A stretch of 64,000 nucleotides of DNA from Amyelois transitella (lineage: Eukaryota; Arthropoda; Insecta; Lepidoptera; Pyralidae), in the NCBI RefSeq assembly GCF_032362555.1, contig NC_083520.1, forward strand, positions 62,001 through 126,000, in the 5' to 3' direction. The notes beneath the pieces are model-generated. The model made no database searches and was not told where the DNA came from. It saw nothing but the letters and a program-made list of their open reading frames with translations. The position numbers were made by a program, and so were the translations under genes. This document shows, piece by piece, positions 21,255 through 32,439 of the stretch. The number at the start of each line of letters is the position of its first letter. Position 1 is the first letter of the stretch.

Positions 21255-23291
21255 ATGTCAAGTAGTGGCATGCCGAGCAGCATGGCTTGTGAGGTCGGAG
21301 TTCGAGTAAGTAAATTAGAAAAAGATCTCCACAGCATCAGAGAGAGACTCAGATACAATGATAATTCTTACACCAATCAAGTGTTTCGCTGTCTAAAGAG
21401 ATTCTTGCGGTACAGACAGAAACATAAAAATACTGAAACACATATACAGATGTTTGCATTCAATCTATATTGTTCTAAACCCCGTATTTACAAACATCTA
21501 AAGGGAATTTTAGACCTTCCTGATGAGGGTGTGTTTCAAAATTTTAAAATGAATCTGACTCCTGTATTTGAAGAGTCCACATTATACTTTTTGTCCTCAA
21601 AACTTAACTCTTTTAAACATGAAATGAACCATTTTGTATTGTGCATTGACCAAATCAAATTAAATAGAAATTTCACATATGATACCAAGAGGGACAGCTT
21701 TTTAGGCTTCCATAATGTAGATGGCACATACATGACCATATCTGCCACAACAGCATATGTCTTGTTGCTGAGGAACATCAAGATGGACTGGGCACTGCCC
21801 ATCACGTATGCTCTAGTCTGTGACAGTGCAGTCTCAGAGCAGCAGGTGGCTGCGTGGTGCGTGAAGGTCGTCAAACTACTGACGCAAATAGGAGTCAAGG
21901 TGCATGCTCTCATTACCAAACTACACACCATCTTGTCCAAAAAATCCCAACTATTACTTAGCATTCAGAGATACTTAAGGCAATTACCAAGTAAAATATA
22001 TGAGTTACATGATGCTAGATTAGACATAGAGGCTGTGAGAGACTGTTTAATTAAAAATGACTTGTATCTCAATGGATCTAGAGTATCATGGCATTATATA
22101 AAATTGTTGTATTATCAACAAAAGGACTGTGCTGAACCTGCCCTGATTCCTGAAATCACTGAAAAGCATATTCACCCAGGTAGTCAACTGAGAAGCCATT
22201 TCAGATTTTCATCTCAAATATTTAGTTTGAGCGTATACAATGCATTCAACGACCTGATAACTAGCGGAGCTCTGCCTCAAGAAGCTCAAGCTACTGCAGA
22301 CTTTGTGAAAATAATGAGTGAGCTACTGGAAGTCGCGCATTATAGCCCGCGGACAGGCCGCCAGAACATCGATGTTGACGAACAGATTGAGGTGTTGCTG
22401 ACCACTTTAAACATATTTTACAATATAAAGGGAGAAAATAACGTCCCGCTAGAAATAATACACATGCAGGAAACTATCAATGTGATGGTTCACTTACTGC
22501 AAGATTTGAGGAAATATAGATTGAAACGCGTTTACACGGCGCGGCTTAACGGAGCTCCCCTCGAGACGTTTTTTAGGAACATTCCCAGAGCAACGAAAGA
22601 GGGCAGACGGCTGCGGCCCACGGCCGGCAGGCTGGGCGCGGCGTTCTCGGCCGCGTTCTGTCGCGGCGTGCGGCGGCGCGTGGGGCGGGCGGCGCGGCGG
22701 GAGCGGCTCGCGGACGCGGCGCGCGGCGTGCTGGACGTGCGCCGCGCGCCGCCCGCGCCGCCCGCCTCGCCGCTGCGGCTGCCGTTCCCCGCGCGCGCCT
22801 ACCGCATCCAGCTGCCGGTGAAGAATTCCGAGCTGTACATAGCCTCGTTCCTGCTGTACAAGTGCATGCAGGTCCACTGCTGTCAGGAGCTCAAGGATTC
22901 CCTGTGGCCCCCTGTGTATTTACACATATCCCAGAAGTCTTTCAGGATGTTTAATCCGTCGGAAGAATTTTACGAGAAACTGCTGGTCCCGCCGCCGGCG
23001 TTTGTGCAATACGTGGAGAACATATCGCTGGAGTTGTTGGTGCACCTGCGGCAGTCGCTGACGCGGGCGCCGGGCGCGGCGGCGTGGCGGCAGCTGGCGC
23101 GCGCGCCGCCCGCCGCGCTGCCGTGCGCGTGCTTCCCGGCGCGGCTGTTGCGCGCGCTGTTCGTGCGCCTGCGCCTGTGGGCCATCCTCAAGAACAACAA
23201 CGCCAGGCTCCGCCACCACGGTGTCAACGGAACATTGAATCTCCGAAACAGCTCTTTCCAATTTTTCCGAAATTTCTCTAGAAATAAATAG
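21255..23291 (+). CDS. Domesticated P-element (THAP9-type) transposase, 678 aa
   Basis: A single uninterrupted 678-codon frame. The region order matches P-element/THAP9 transposases: an N-terminal Leu/Lys helical segment (LEKDLHSIRERL, residues 21-32), a helix-rich entry (residues 66-98), then the start of the RNase H-like core with VLCIDQIKLN (D132). The family-typical ALPITYALVCDSAVS and LLTQIGVKVHAL segments (about 180-219) follow. The GTP-binding-type insertion region includes VSWHYIKLLY, ITEKHIHPGSQ and QIFSLSVYNAF (about 278-330). LNGAPLETFF (E437) and the C-terminal PARLLRALFVRLRLWAILK complete it. No THAP zinc finger is present upstream. At the site after VKVHAL, where active relatives have a second catalytic Asp, the sequence is ITKLHTILSKK with no acid. 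Two Arg/Ala-rich, very GC-rich insertions (about 446-510 and 603-640) are unusual. The open frame in old, non-repetitive context, without terminal repeats, argues for a retained host gene without transposition activity. ATG 21255 has A at -3. Confidence 0.8.
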   Translation: MSSSGMPSSMACEVGVRVSKLEKDLHSIRERLRYNDNSYTNQVFRCLKRFLRYRQKHKNTETHIQMFAFNLYCSKPRIYKHLKGILDLPDEGVFQNFKMNLTPVFEESTLYFLSSKLNSFKHEMNHFVLCIDQIKLNRNFTYDTKRDSFLGFHNVDGTYMTISATTAYVLLLRNIKMDWALPITYALVCDSAVSEQQVAAWCVKVVKLLTQIGVKVHALITKLHTILSKKSQLLLSIQRYLRQLPSKIYELHDARLDIEAVRDCLIKNDLYLNGSRVSWHYIKLLYYQQKDCAEPALIPEITEKHIHPGSQLRSHFRFSSQIFSLSVYNAFNDLITSGALPQEAQATADFVKIMSELLEVAHYSPRTGRQNIDVDEQIEVLLTTLNIFYNIKGENNVPLEIIHMQETINVMVHLLQDLRKYRLKRVYTARLNGAPLETFFRNIPRATKEGRRLRPTAGRLGAAFSAAFCRGVRRRVGRAARRERLADAARGVLDVRRAPPAPPASPLRLPFPARAYRIQLPVKNSELYIASFLLYKCMQVHCCQELKDSLWPPVYLHISQKSFRMFNPSEEFYEKLLVPPPAFVQYVENISLELLVHLRQSLTRAPGAAAWRQLARAPPAALPCACFPARLLRALFVRLRLWAILKNNNARLRHHGVNGTLNLRNSSFQFFRNFSRNK

Positions 23292-24387
23292 TGTCCTTGT
23301 ATTAAATTTCTTTTTAGTTTAAGTTCTATTCTTACTTAGTTCTTGATCTACATTAATATAAATAAATAATATAAAATGAAATAATAAAATATATATTAAA
23401 AAAGAAATATGATTTACTTGTGCATCTCGCAGATAGACAGCGGTCGCAGAACAAACTGCAGCTCGTTTGAAATATGTAAACGAAAAATGTATCAAGTAGG
23501 GTCACTGGTCTAGTGGGATCACATTCCCAGTGCTCTTGCTAGTAAGACTATTTGATTAAACTATCTGTTAATGGAACAATATCTAGTAGGTACTTAGGTA
23601 TTCACAACGTCGTCATAGTAACAAAAAGTTATCTATTTAAAAAGTTATACAGGTAAACTTATCTATATGTGTGTTATATTTAATAAGCACACGTGCCATA
23701 TAAACTTACATCTTTCTAATAGACTAGGGTTTGTATAACTTTCAATCAAGGTCATGTTTTTGTCTGAATCTTGTTTGTAATTGTTTTTCAGGGATGTAAT
23801 TTTCTCATGATCTATGGTACAGGGCACAATCAAATGTTTTACCTAGGACCTACTGTTTCATATTTAAGATATACATATTTTCCTTAAACTTTTTGTTTTT
23901 TGCTATTTTTCCACTCGTTTTCTTATTGCTGTGCGTACTCATTTCATCTCGTAAATAATGGCATCGGAAATTGAGGAAATTGTAAAGAAAAACAGGTAAT
24001 TTGTATTTATTTGCTAAAGAGAAAAGCGCAATTCTACGTAACTTAATGAGCGATGTTTTATTGATGAAAGGCAATGTTACTCTGCTTGCAAATAATAATA
24101 AATGTTTCTGTTTCCTGTGGTTTTTAGATTTTGTTCTGCTTCTTCGATATCTTATCCTTAACTGAAATGCCTGTCCATACTAGTATTTGTACTTATTACT
24201 ACTTATGTTGTTGTGAGTACAAAGGGATAATTTCAATCATAGGAACGGTTAAAACGATAGCACCGAGACACGCATTACAAGCAATAAAAATAAATCTCGT
24301 CAGCACTCCAGTTATCACTGAGAATTCATTTACCTAATGTCTAAATGTTACTGAGAAGAGATATTGGAACACTGCCGTAGGGTTTTC
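23292..24387. other. 3' flank of transposase-derived gene and intergenic DNA
   Basis: AATAAA hexamers occur at about 23362-23375. After that the sequence is AT-rich with no element recognised, apart from the candidate first exon at 23958. Confidence 0.5.
23958..23995 (+). CDS. Candidate first coding exon, unknown gene
   Basis: ATGGCATCGGAAATTGAGG opens a 12-codon frame (MASEIEEIVKKN) that runs straight into a good donor (AACAG|GTAATT). The composition looks coding (Glu/Lys helix start), but the exon is very short and no partner is proven. It could lead into a long-intron gene crossing the rest of the window. The exon at 41084 has the right phase to follow it. Chance is a real alternative. 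Confidence 0.25.
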
Positions 24388-24680
24388 ACCTGTGCATCTC
24401 TTTTCCCATGAATATCATAAAAGTCGATTAAGGGAATACGAGCACATTCATCTAGTGCAAGCTTCCATTTCGGCGCCGGATGGTCGCGGAGAAACAACGC
24501 CGTGTGTGCCGGCTGTTTCTTTCCTCATACACATTGTAGGTAATACTATCAAAGGAGGGGCTAATAAGCTCGGAATTCTTTGTCACTATTTGAATCTCAA
24601 TTTCATAATTCAGACATACAGCTAGCAGCAGGCTCCCTATACCCTGGAAGGGATAAAGGCGTGATTGTATGTATGTGTGT
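24388..24680 (+). mobile_element. GTGCCG element, diverged, with internal insertion
   Basis: The 5' part (CATCTCTTTTCCCATGAATATCATAAAAG) and the 3' part (GAATTCTTTGTCACTATTTGAATCTC..GGGATAAAGGCGTGATTGTATGTATG) are separated by about 110 bp of unrelated, GC-richer DNA (24440-24550). Confidence 0.6.
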
Positions 24681-25904
24681 TTAACTGTTTGATCGCCCAA
24701 ATTATTAGGTACAGCACATCTTACTTTCTAATGTCGCCTTTTTAAATGAACCGCATAAAATCTGTTAGGATACATATTCATCTGTCGAGGAGTGTGACAG
24801 CGAGATACCAGCGCAAGGCAAGAAGGTTATGGTCGGGTAGGTTAGGTTATGGTGCAGTAAATAGGCGGGTGTTGATGGCGTGCGCTGGGAGGGGTCTCTT
24901 GTGATAAGCGGGCATGAGAGCGTCCGACTAGCAACAGGGTTCCGGGACTTTATTGGAAAAGGGTTATCATTCTAAGGGTTCTATTGCCTTGGACTAAAAT
25001 TTGTAATAATAGAATAAGATTTAAAGAAAGAAATAAATAAAAAAATATCACTTACATTTTGATGGCATTTCACTAGGTTGTAAGTACCTAAGTATCTCAT
25101 TTGGAGAGATTCCATGATTTTAAGAGTTCCAATAATAATTCTCTTTCTCTATCTGGGTGACAATTTACAACATAAATACGTAGGTACGACATAGTATTCT
25201 GTGAGCACAACAAACTAGATATACATTAAGTACATGAACACAATCCTTATTTACACGCGAGAGAAGCCGCGGGTGGGCCGTAGTTAGAGACCGTCAGTTA
25301 TCGTCGGTGAAGGAATGACATTGGATTGGACTGCACATAATTTTTTTATAAGTCTATTTTTGTGTCCCACTCCCACAGCTGGGCATCACCTGGAGCATAG
25401 TTTAGCCATCCACTGAGAAAGCTGCCTATGTCGTCTCGCCATTTTCTCCGTGAACTTCCCTAGTTGTACACCCTTCTGAAACTGCACATCGTATTAAAAA
25501 TATTTCGGATATACCTAAGTAGACGAGTTTGTGTTATAACTGCGGAACCCTAAAAATGATATCGGCGGCAGCGGGCGGCGGTGCCATATTTATGTGTTTG
25601 TTATCGGCGCGCGGGAGCCCCAGGCGGGATTAGCGCTTCGCCCCGTGTAATTAAGTTGCCAAGCTGAGCCGAACACGTAGAGACATGGTAGCGAGCTTTA
25701 AAAAGAGATTTAAACTACAAAAAGATTCAAGGGACCGATGTTGATAATTTTTTTTACAATTATTGATTACCCGGGGTCAAATATTTTTCAGAATATAATT
25801 TATCTAATTTAGAAAAAGTTACGCCAAGTAACCAAAATAATGAATTCGCAGAACATATTATTTTTTCGAAAACTTGAACGCATTGGAGGCTTTTATCATA
25901 TTTT
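24681..25904. other. Non-coding DNA
   Basis: Contains GC-richer spots at 24820-24920 (GTCGGGTAGGTTAGGTTATGG) and 25560-25640 (GGCGGCAGCGGGCGGCGG), the latter possibly regulatory. No coding region was recognised. Confidence 0.4.
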
Positions 25905-26022
25905 AGTCATTAAGCCGAACAGCTGAACGTAGCCTGTCAGTTTTTCTAAACTGTTGGCTATGTCTACTCCGCAAGGGATAAGGGATATATAGCCGTGACT
26001 ATATGTATGTACTCGTATGTAT
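25905..26022 (+). mobile_element. GTGCCG element, 3' part
   Basis: Runs from CATTAAGCCGAACAGCTGAACG to GCAAGGGATAAGGGATATATAGCCGTGACTATATGTATG. It has a short internal duplication (AAGGGATAAGGGATA). Confidence 0.75.
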
Positions 26023-27150
26023 ATTTAGTCCAAACAAAATTGTGTATACGTACTTATTTACCACTCACGGGGAAAGCTTTTATCTTCCCCGTTATGCCTT
26101 CGCAATCACACTACTTAATATTGTTGTAATTATTAAACATATAAGTATATAACCGCAATAATATAGCATTCCATTGGCACAATTTTCCGGTGGTCGCCGG
26201 AGAGCGGCTCGAGGCGCCCACGACCAATATAAATATTCCTGGCTTTGTTAGAAGCGACGTCTACCACCCGACCTTCCTTTTCCATCCTTGTCAACATTCA
26301 GATCTTGGGAGTATTGGCTGTTGGCGGCTGGATGGAATTTGGGCGAATCGAATGAATATACACAAAGGTAATAATTTTATGAATGCCAAATTGTCCGTCC
26401 ATGTGTTTGTTACGCTTTTAGGGCTGAACTGCTGCATTTTTATAAATTTCTTAGGTAGTCAACCATAAACCATAAACTTCTTTTACCCTGGTAGGTGCCA
26501 CGGAAAATAATAATTTTGCCGAAAATAAATCACGATGTGGTATGTTCACGGCATGTTGATAGATGACCTAGATATTTTTATTATATTTTTTTTTCATTTT
26601 CTATATGAGGTGTAATGTAATTTTTGTTTTAATGGAGATCTTTGCCATTCTTCTTTCTTAATTTGTTAAAATCTTTGAAAGCGATAATAATATTATGTCA
26701 CGGGTAATGTATGTAATTGTTTATAGGTATTTAATTATTTTTAAATGTATCCATCTGATTCGATACCAAACAATCTTTCATGTGGGCTGTTGAATGATGT
26801 CTTTTTATTTTAAACTCGGGAAAAAACTGCTGCGTCTTGTAACTTTTTACAACAAAAAAACCTAGAAATTCCCTTTCGCTTTTACAACGCAAAATTATGG
26901 GACGTAAAACAAAGTCAACGATGAAGCAGTAAAAGTTAAGGGCTCTCAGAACTTATGGTTTATGAAACACAAGTGGGACGGTCTGTAGAGAAAATATAAA
27001 TCCGATAATACTGATTGTACACAATATTTGTGCTAGTCACAAAAAAAATATCTTAGAAAAAAGGCATTGATTTTGGCGCGCATTTGGTGCCGTCTGATAG
27101 CTGCAAAGATACTATTAGTTAAGCTTTTTGGCGGGTTGTTTGTGCTCTAA
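26023..27150. other. Non-coding DNA
   Basis: AT-rich, with no supported gene or element. Confidence 0.45.
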
Positions 27151-27404
27151 TACATACATACATATGGTCACGTCTATATCCCTTGCGGGGTAGATAGAGT
27201 CAACAGTCTTAAAAAGACTGAATGGCCACGTTCAGCTATTTGGCTTAATGATAGAATTGAGATTCAAATAGAGCTAGTCCATCGCCTAAAAAAGAATCCC
27301 AAGTTTGTAAGCCTATCCCTTAGTCGCCTTTTACGACATCCATGGAAAAGAGATGGAGTGGTCCTGTTCTTTTTTGTATTGGTGCCGGGAACCACACGGC
27401 ACCC
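27151..27404 (-). mobile_element. GTGCCG element, full length with target duplication
   Basis: It runs from an (ACAT)n head on the + strand to GTGCCGGGAACCACACGGCAC. It is flanked by GCTCTAAT at 27144-27151 and 27405-27412. Confidence 0.92.
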
Positions 27405-27412
27405 GCTCTAAT

Positions 27413-29220
27413 TGTTAATATTTTTTCAAAATGTGTGTTTGATGGACTAATGATGATTTTCAGGTGTGGATTATGTGATCGTGGACAAGCACGAGTATCG
27501 GAGGGTGTTACAATATCGGATTTAATGTCTTGATGTTATCCCGAAAAGTCCCGAGAAAGGGCGAACAAGCGATAATTCTACGACTAGAACTGTCTTATTT
27601 GAACTCGACACTGGCTAAACGAAGAAAAGAAAAGATAATATAATTTTCAATGTTTCCTAGGTACCTACTTAGCCTTGGTATTAGTATTATTTTGGTACCT
27701 ACAATTATTATTACTTTTGAAGATGTGAATACTAAATATCAAACCCAATAGATATTTTAATGTTAATTCAGTGATTTAATGAAGCAAGTGTGTTTATATT
27801 TCTACCAAAATAAGCGTCGGTCTAGATCAAGAGTTCTCCATTGGATACAGATATTTGTAAGTTGGTGGAGCAAGAGAGATTACGACTTAGGTTCCTCTTT
27901 GCTTACGTCATTGATAGTCTATTAAGTTTGCTAACATTTGCTTTTTTTAGTGTAAAAACCAAGTAAATTATAACCGCTTTTCATCGAAATCCACTGATCA
28001 AATGAAAGCGAAAAACACAGTCTTAGGGAAAAGGAGTGGTAAAAGGTATCCGAGTTCCTCAAACAAAATAACGATCTCAATTTCAAAATATTTCAATTAG
28101 ATGTGATATTGTCCGGGCAGCGCGCCCGCCGTCGCCCGGGAGACGCCGGCCGCCCGGGATCGATCCTCACAAATTTTGTTTACTCTACGTTTCTCGGAAC
28201 CAAGTTATTTATCAGCAAGACTCGATTCAAGATACAATTTTAATTCAGAAAATGAAATAACTTTATGTTACCTCTCAGTTTATGAGAACTTATCAATAGA
28301 TAAAGTATTCACAAAAAAAATGCGCATGCCTTCGAGTCTATTCGAGGCATTTTCTACTCTGCGTCGAAAGAATTGTTAATAATTTCTCGAGACAGTAGAA
28401 AATCAGGTACTACTTATTAATTACCTACTTTATATACCTGATCTAATAATTTACCTAACTTGATAAATAAATAAGATTTCTTCTACCGGGTAGTGTTTTG
28501 TCTAAAGACGTAAGTAGGCAGAGCTGCGGGCCGCTAAGTATCCCAATTGAAGTCATTTAGGTATTGTATGATTTGCTAAAATGAAATATTTGTTCTTTTT
28601 AGTGGAATAGTCGCGCCTACATCTTTAAGAATAATTGTCACATATATTTTTCGATCACGGGAATTTTCAAAAAAATTGTTCGATACCAAATCTACATTAT
28701 GTTTTTTTTTTTTTTTTTTTTTTTCATGTTTTTTCGTATTGCAACTCAATATCAAATGTCAATCATATAGGTGAGGTAGATGACCAAAAAATATAGGTAA
28801 AAGGTAAATTATTTCTGTCCGTAATTATTTATTTTTAAGCGAGTTGCGTATAAGAACGCATACTCCTTAGCAACAGCGAGCCACGAAGCGGGAAAATAGC
28901 GGACAATCGATATAGCGTGATTTTCCATGACACGGGTGACCACGTCACTCCGGTAGTGGTGGGACGTTGAGTCTAGTTTAAAGTGTAAAAGTTAATGGAT
29001 TCCATCATAAGCCCTATAGCTAAATGTAGGGTTTAATGATGGAATTGAGATACTATCGCGATCGTTGACTCTGTATTCCTCGTAAAGAATAAACACAAAT
29101 TAATGTTCTTACCCACCCAAAATAATGATACAATTTTTTTTAAATCTATCCTGTTTAGCGTTCCCTGAGCGTGGCCACTCGGAAACTAGTTGCTGGGCTA
29201 GACCGGCCAGTCACAACACG
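27413..29220. other. Non-coding DNA with a poly-T tract and a GC patch
   Basis: A 20-base-plus T tract lies near 28700. A GC-rich block with GGGATCGATCC lies at 28110-28170. A weak acceptor with a 19-codon open stretch follows 27463 (VDYVIVDKHEYRRVL), but it is too short to call. No gene was identified. Confidence 0.4.
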
Positions 29221-29247
29221 CCATTGTGCCAGAACAATGGCCATTGT
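29221..29247. promoter_or_regulatory. Cluster of three SOX-type motifs
   Basis: CCATTGT (29221-29227), ACAATGG (29234-29240) and CCATTGT (29241-29247). The last two form a head-to-head palindrome ACAATGGCCATTGT. (A/T)ACAATGG is the SOX HMG-box core. Confidence 0.35.
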
Positions 29248-31250
29248 GGCAGGTTGCGGGCGCGCCCCCCGGCACAGAGCAGCCGCAACACAGCTGCAAC
29301 TCTACTGGTAGAAATAACAAGCTATTTCTGGATTTCTTTCTTTGTTATTTTAAATTAATTTAAATAAAAACATTTATCGCGGTAGGTAAGTTGGAGATTA
29401 TATAGATACAAGCTCCTTTGATTTATTTATGCAGACTACCAGATTATCCAGTTCTGTTTACTCCCAAGACAACTCGCCTCGCGGAAAATCTTGCCTTTTC
29501 AGTTGCTGACGGAATTCAAACAATTGTAAAATGTCCCTTCTCCCATTACGGCACGCGCTTACTAGTTCCAGTTACAACACAGAAGTTTTTGAAGTGGCTT
29601 TAGTTCAGAAATGGCGTAACTATTGTTGTGCCTTGCATGTCTTACAGTACATCGAGGAATCTCTAAGATACTGCCAATATATTGTTAAAGCGTGGAAATA
29701 TACCCATCCTCGCAAATATAATCTGCCAGAGTCGACATGCCTATATGAAAAACTAAATTTCAAAATTGGCAGCCAAATGTCGAGATGCGCAACTCTCCCT
29801 CAATTCATCATTGCCGATGTCACTTGTTCTCCGTTGCATAATGTACTCCGCAACCTTCCTATCGTTGGATAATCAATTACATATAGCGACGACGGTGTTG
29901 CCTGAAGCCGGCCTAATTAATTCCACTAACATAATATCTTATGATTAATGTTTACCAGAATCTCATAACTTAATGCTTTGATGTCTACAACTATTGTGTC
30001 TCGACTGAAAGGGATATTGCCGATCTATTTCCAGAATATAGAATCAATGACTTTATTTGTGTTTATTATTATTGGTGCGCAGACGCGAGGCGCATCTGAG
30101 TGATGGCAATAAGTTTATGGCTATTGCAACCACAGCTCAGATTGCTACTTTAGTTTTTTTTTGTAAGCTTAGATATATGTATATTATACTAAATCTAATC
30201 TCACAAAAAACTACACAGGTAATTATTGACCACAGACAGATTACCGAATAGTTTAAACCATTGAATAGATTTCACTAATGTAACGCTGTCCTAAAGGGAC
30301 GATTTTCTTTTTTTTTATTTAAAATATAATAATAATAAATAAATCTTCCCCGGCAATTTACAATAATTTCTATATTAAAAAAAGCGTTTTTTTTTACCAG
30401 TGAAGTGTCTGACCGTCCAGAGTCTTGCAATGTGTCCTTCATCCACGCTCATAGCGACGAGCAAAAAGTATTCTTTGTCTTGCAGCAGCGGTGGGTGTAA
30501 CACTAGGTATAATTAACGCGTGGGCGTTGAAACCTCATTTCGCGTGTTGTGCTGTAAGTACCTTTGTATTCATTGAAATTGTAATTACCTACCTAACTTT
30601 ATTAAGAAGTTAAATTAGTCAAGAGTGTCCTTTAACTGACAACTTGCTTGAACAGATTGATGAATGTGTATGACGCAAAAGAAATTTGCAAAGATACTCC
30701 ATCGGGAAAGAGGCGTGATTATAATGTTTATAATTATGAAGTATAATATTTCTCAGCTTCATTCTTAGCAATTTCTTTATTTATGATCTAACGTACAGGT
30801 ACGCTCGTTTGATAATTACCAGCGTGAGTGCTGGTCTCGGAGCGAAGAGACATACAGTGTATGCCAGTGCAAAACACAATAAAGGGAGGGTTATATATCA
30901 ATTTGGACTTGGGATTCTTCCTTTAAACGTAAATACGGAAATAAATAAACCAACCATTATCTGCGGGTGCTAATATGTATAAAATTTCATTTCGTAATAC
31001 ATCCCGACATACATTTATTGTTATTACACTTTCAGTCCACGTACCTACCTTTGTTTTACTTGGACCATGCGCAGATAGGAGGGACCAAACCTATCCCTTA
31101 TAGGTAAGTATTTATATTCGTTCGGGACCTAACTTCGCCAGAATAATCGACAAACAAACTCTCACTTGGTGGATGACTTAGTTGCAATCACCCGCCCCGG
31201 GCCCTGAGCAAAGTGAACTCTCTCATTTGTTTCGCTCGAGTAATACCGGT
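29248..31250. other. Non-coding DNA
   Basis: A moderately long open frame at 29531-29872 has no recognisable domain and poor coding character. A LINE tail fragment is at 30652. The rest is unassigned. Confidence 0.4.
30652..30726 (+). mobile_element. LINE 3'-end fragment
   Basis: GATTGATGAATGTGTATGACGC.., with an internal deletion, ending ATCGGGAAAGAGGCGTGATTATAATG. Confidence 0.6.
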
Positions 31251-31911
31251 TAGGGCTGCCAGGACGTAGTCAGGCTGTTTGATTGCTTGTCCGGCCCAAA
31301 TTTACGGAGTTCGCCCGGCGGAATTTTACGTACTTAACAGGCCCCTAAAAAAGCTTTAATATTCCATCGAACAACTCATGAAATATGTCCGCCGCGTTCC
31401 AAGAAAATTATAAAATAATATAAAATGATCATAACAAATCAGGGCGTCCGGCCTTTTAAAAATATTAGGTGAAAGTAGCTAGTCTAGATTACCTACGTAT
31501 GGTAACCTGGAAATTCCATCAGCGGATTTAGGGTTGGGGTTGCAAGGATAAAGCTAATTAGAAACACTTGAAGCTAAAATTTATATTTTTTTACGATGAT
31601 AACGGCGTCCTTCATGTAATATTGATACACCTCCTCTTCTTGTAGTTATATATTCTACTGTAGAGGAATTTGGATATATGTTTGAAGTAGACATCACAAT
31701 GAAATAAAATTCGTTTTTTTTCAAGCGAGGCTAGTTCGCGACAAAATATGTGTACTGACTTGACAGGGAAAATTAATGACATATTATTTAATTGACATAT
31801 ATCAATTAAAAGGAAAAATAATCCTGGCCAGTAATTCTAGAAATAGGATTTAATATAAGTACGGATTGACCGCAAAGATTGTCAACCCATTACTTCCCAT
31901 TATTTTTGACG

Positions 31912-32115
31912 CAACTTGTTGTCAAGAAAGAATTTTAAATCATTTTTCACAACTGGTTGAGAAACTCAGTTGCCATGGTCGATAAAAATTTTCTTGGTTG
32001 GCAACTAGTTGCTTACAAAGAAAAAAAAATCCTTATTCGTAACTAGTTGCCGATAAGGAATTGAAATGTCTTTTTCTCAACCGGTTGCGAAGTTTGGTTG
32101 CCATGACGGCCGAAA
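31912..32115. repeat. Array of five CAACNNGTTG palindromes on a 38-bp rhythm
   Basis: Palindromes lie at 31912 (CAACTTGTTG), 31950 (CAACTGGTTG), 32002 (CAACTAGTTG), 32040 (TAACTAGTTG) and 32078 (CAACCGGTTG). Spacings are 38, 52, 38 and 38. Units 1+2 and 4+5 align as an old duplication, each ending GTTGCCATG. The palindrome core (AACNNGTT) resembles Grainyhead/CP2-type binding sites. Confidence 0.75.
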
Positions 32116-32439
32116 GGAGTCGGCAGCCCTGGGCGGATCACGACGCGTGTAAAATATAACGAAACGGCCCTTTGTTCCCGGGCTAATGACGGAAAAATGA
32201 CGGGCAGAAAGCCTGCGCTACTAGCACACTTTCTTTGTCTATAGTCATTAATTCATAAGCAGTCTTTAAATATTCATTATCTAGCTTAACATATATTGCG
32301 CTGAGCTCTGATTACAAATTATCTGAAAAGAATTCCATAAAAAAACTTTATAATGTTAAGCATATAGGTACTTCTACTATTAATAAGTCGGTCCAGTAGT
32401 TTTTAGTTCATCGGTGACATTAAGTTATCTCTTTCAATC

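Noticed and set aside
22494..23261. Several long open frames on both strands (127, 113 and 85 codons)
   Set aside because: They lie opposite or out of frame with the GC-rich part of the transposase-derived ORF. High GC removes stop codons, so these are shadows.
24830..24850. Telomere-like GGTTAGGTTA
   Set aside because: Only two partial units of TTAGG; no array.
28697..28725. Long poly-T tract as a retroposon tail
   Set aside because: No recognisable element body or target duplication adjoins it.
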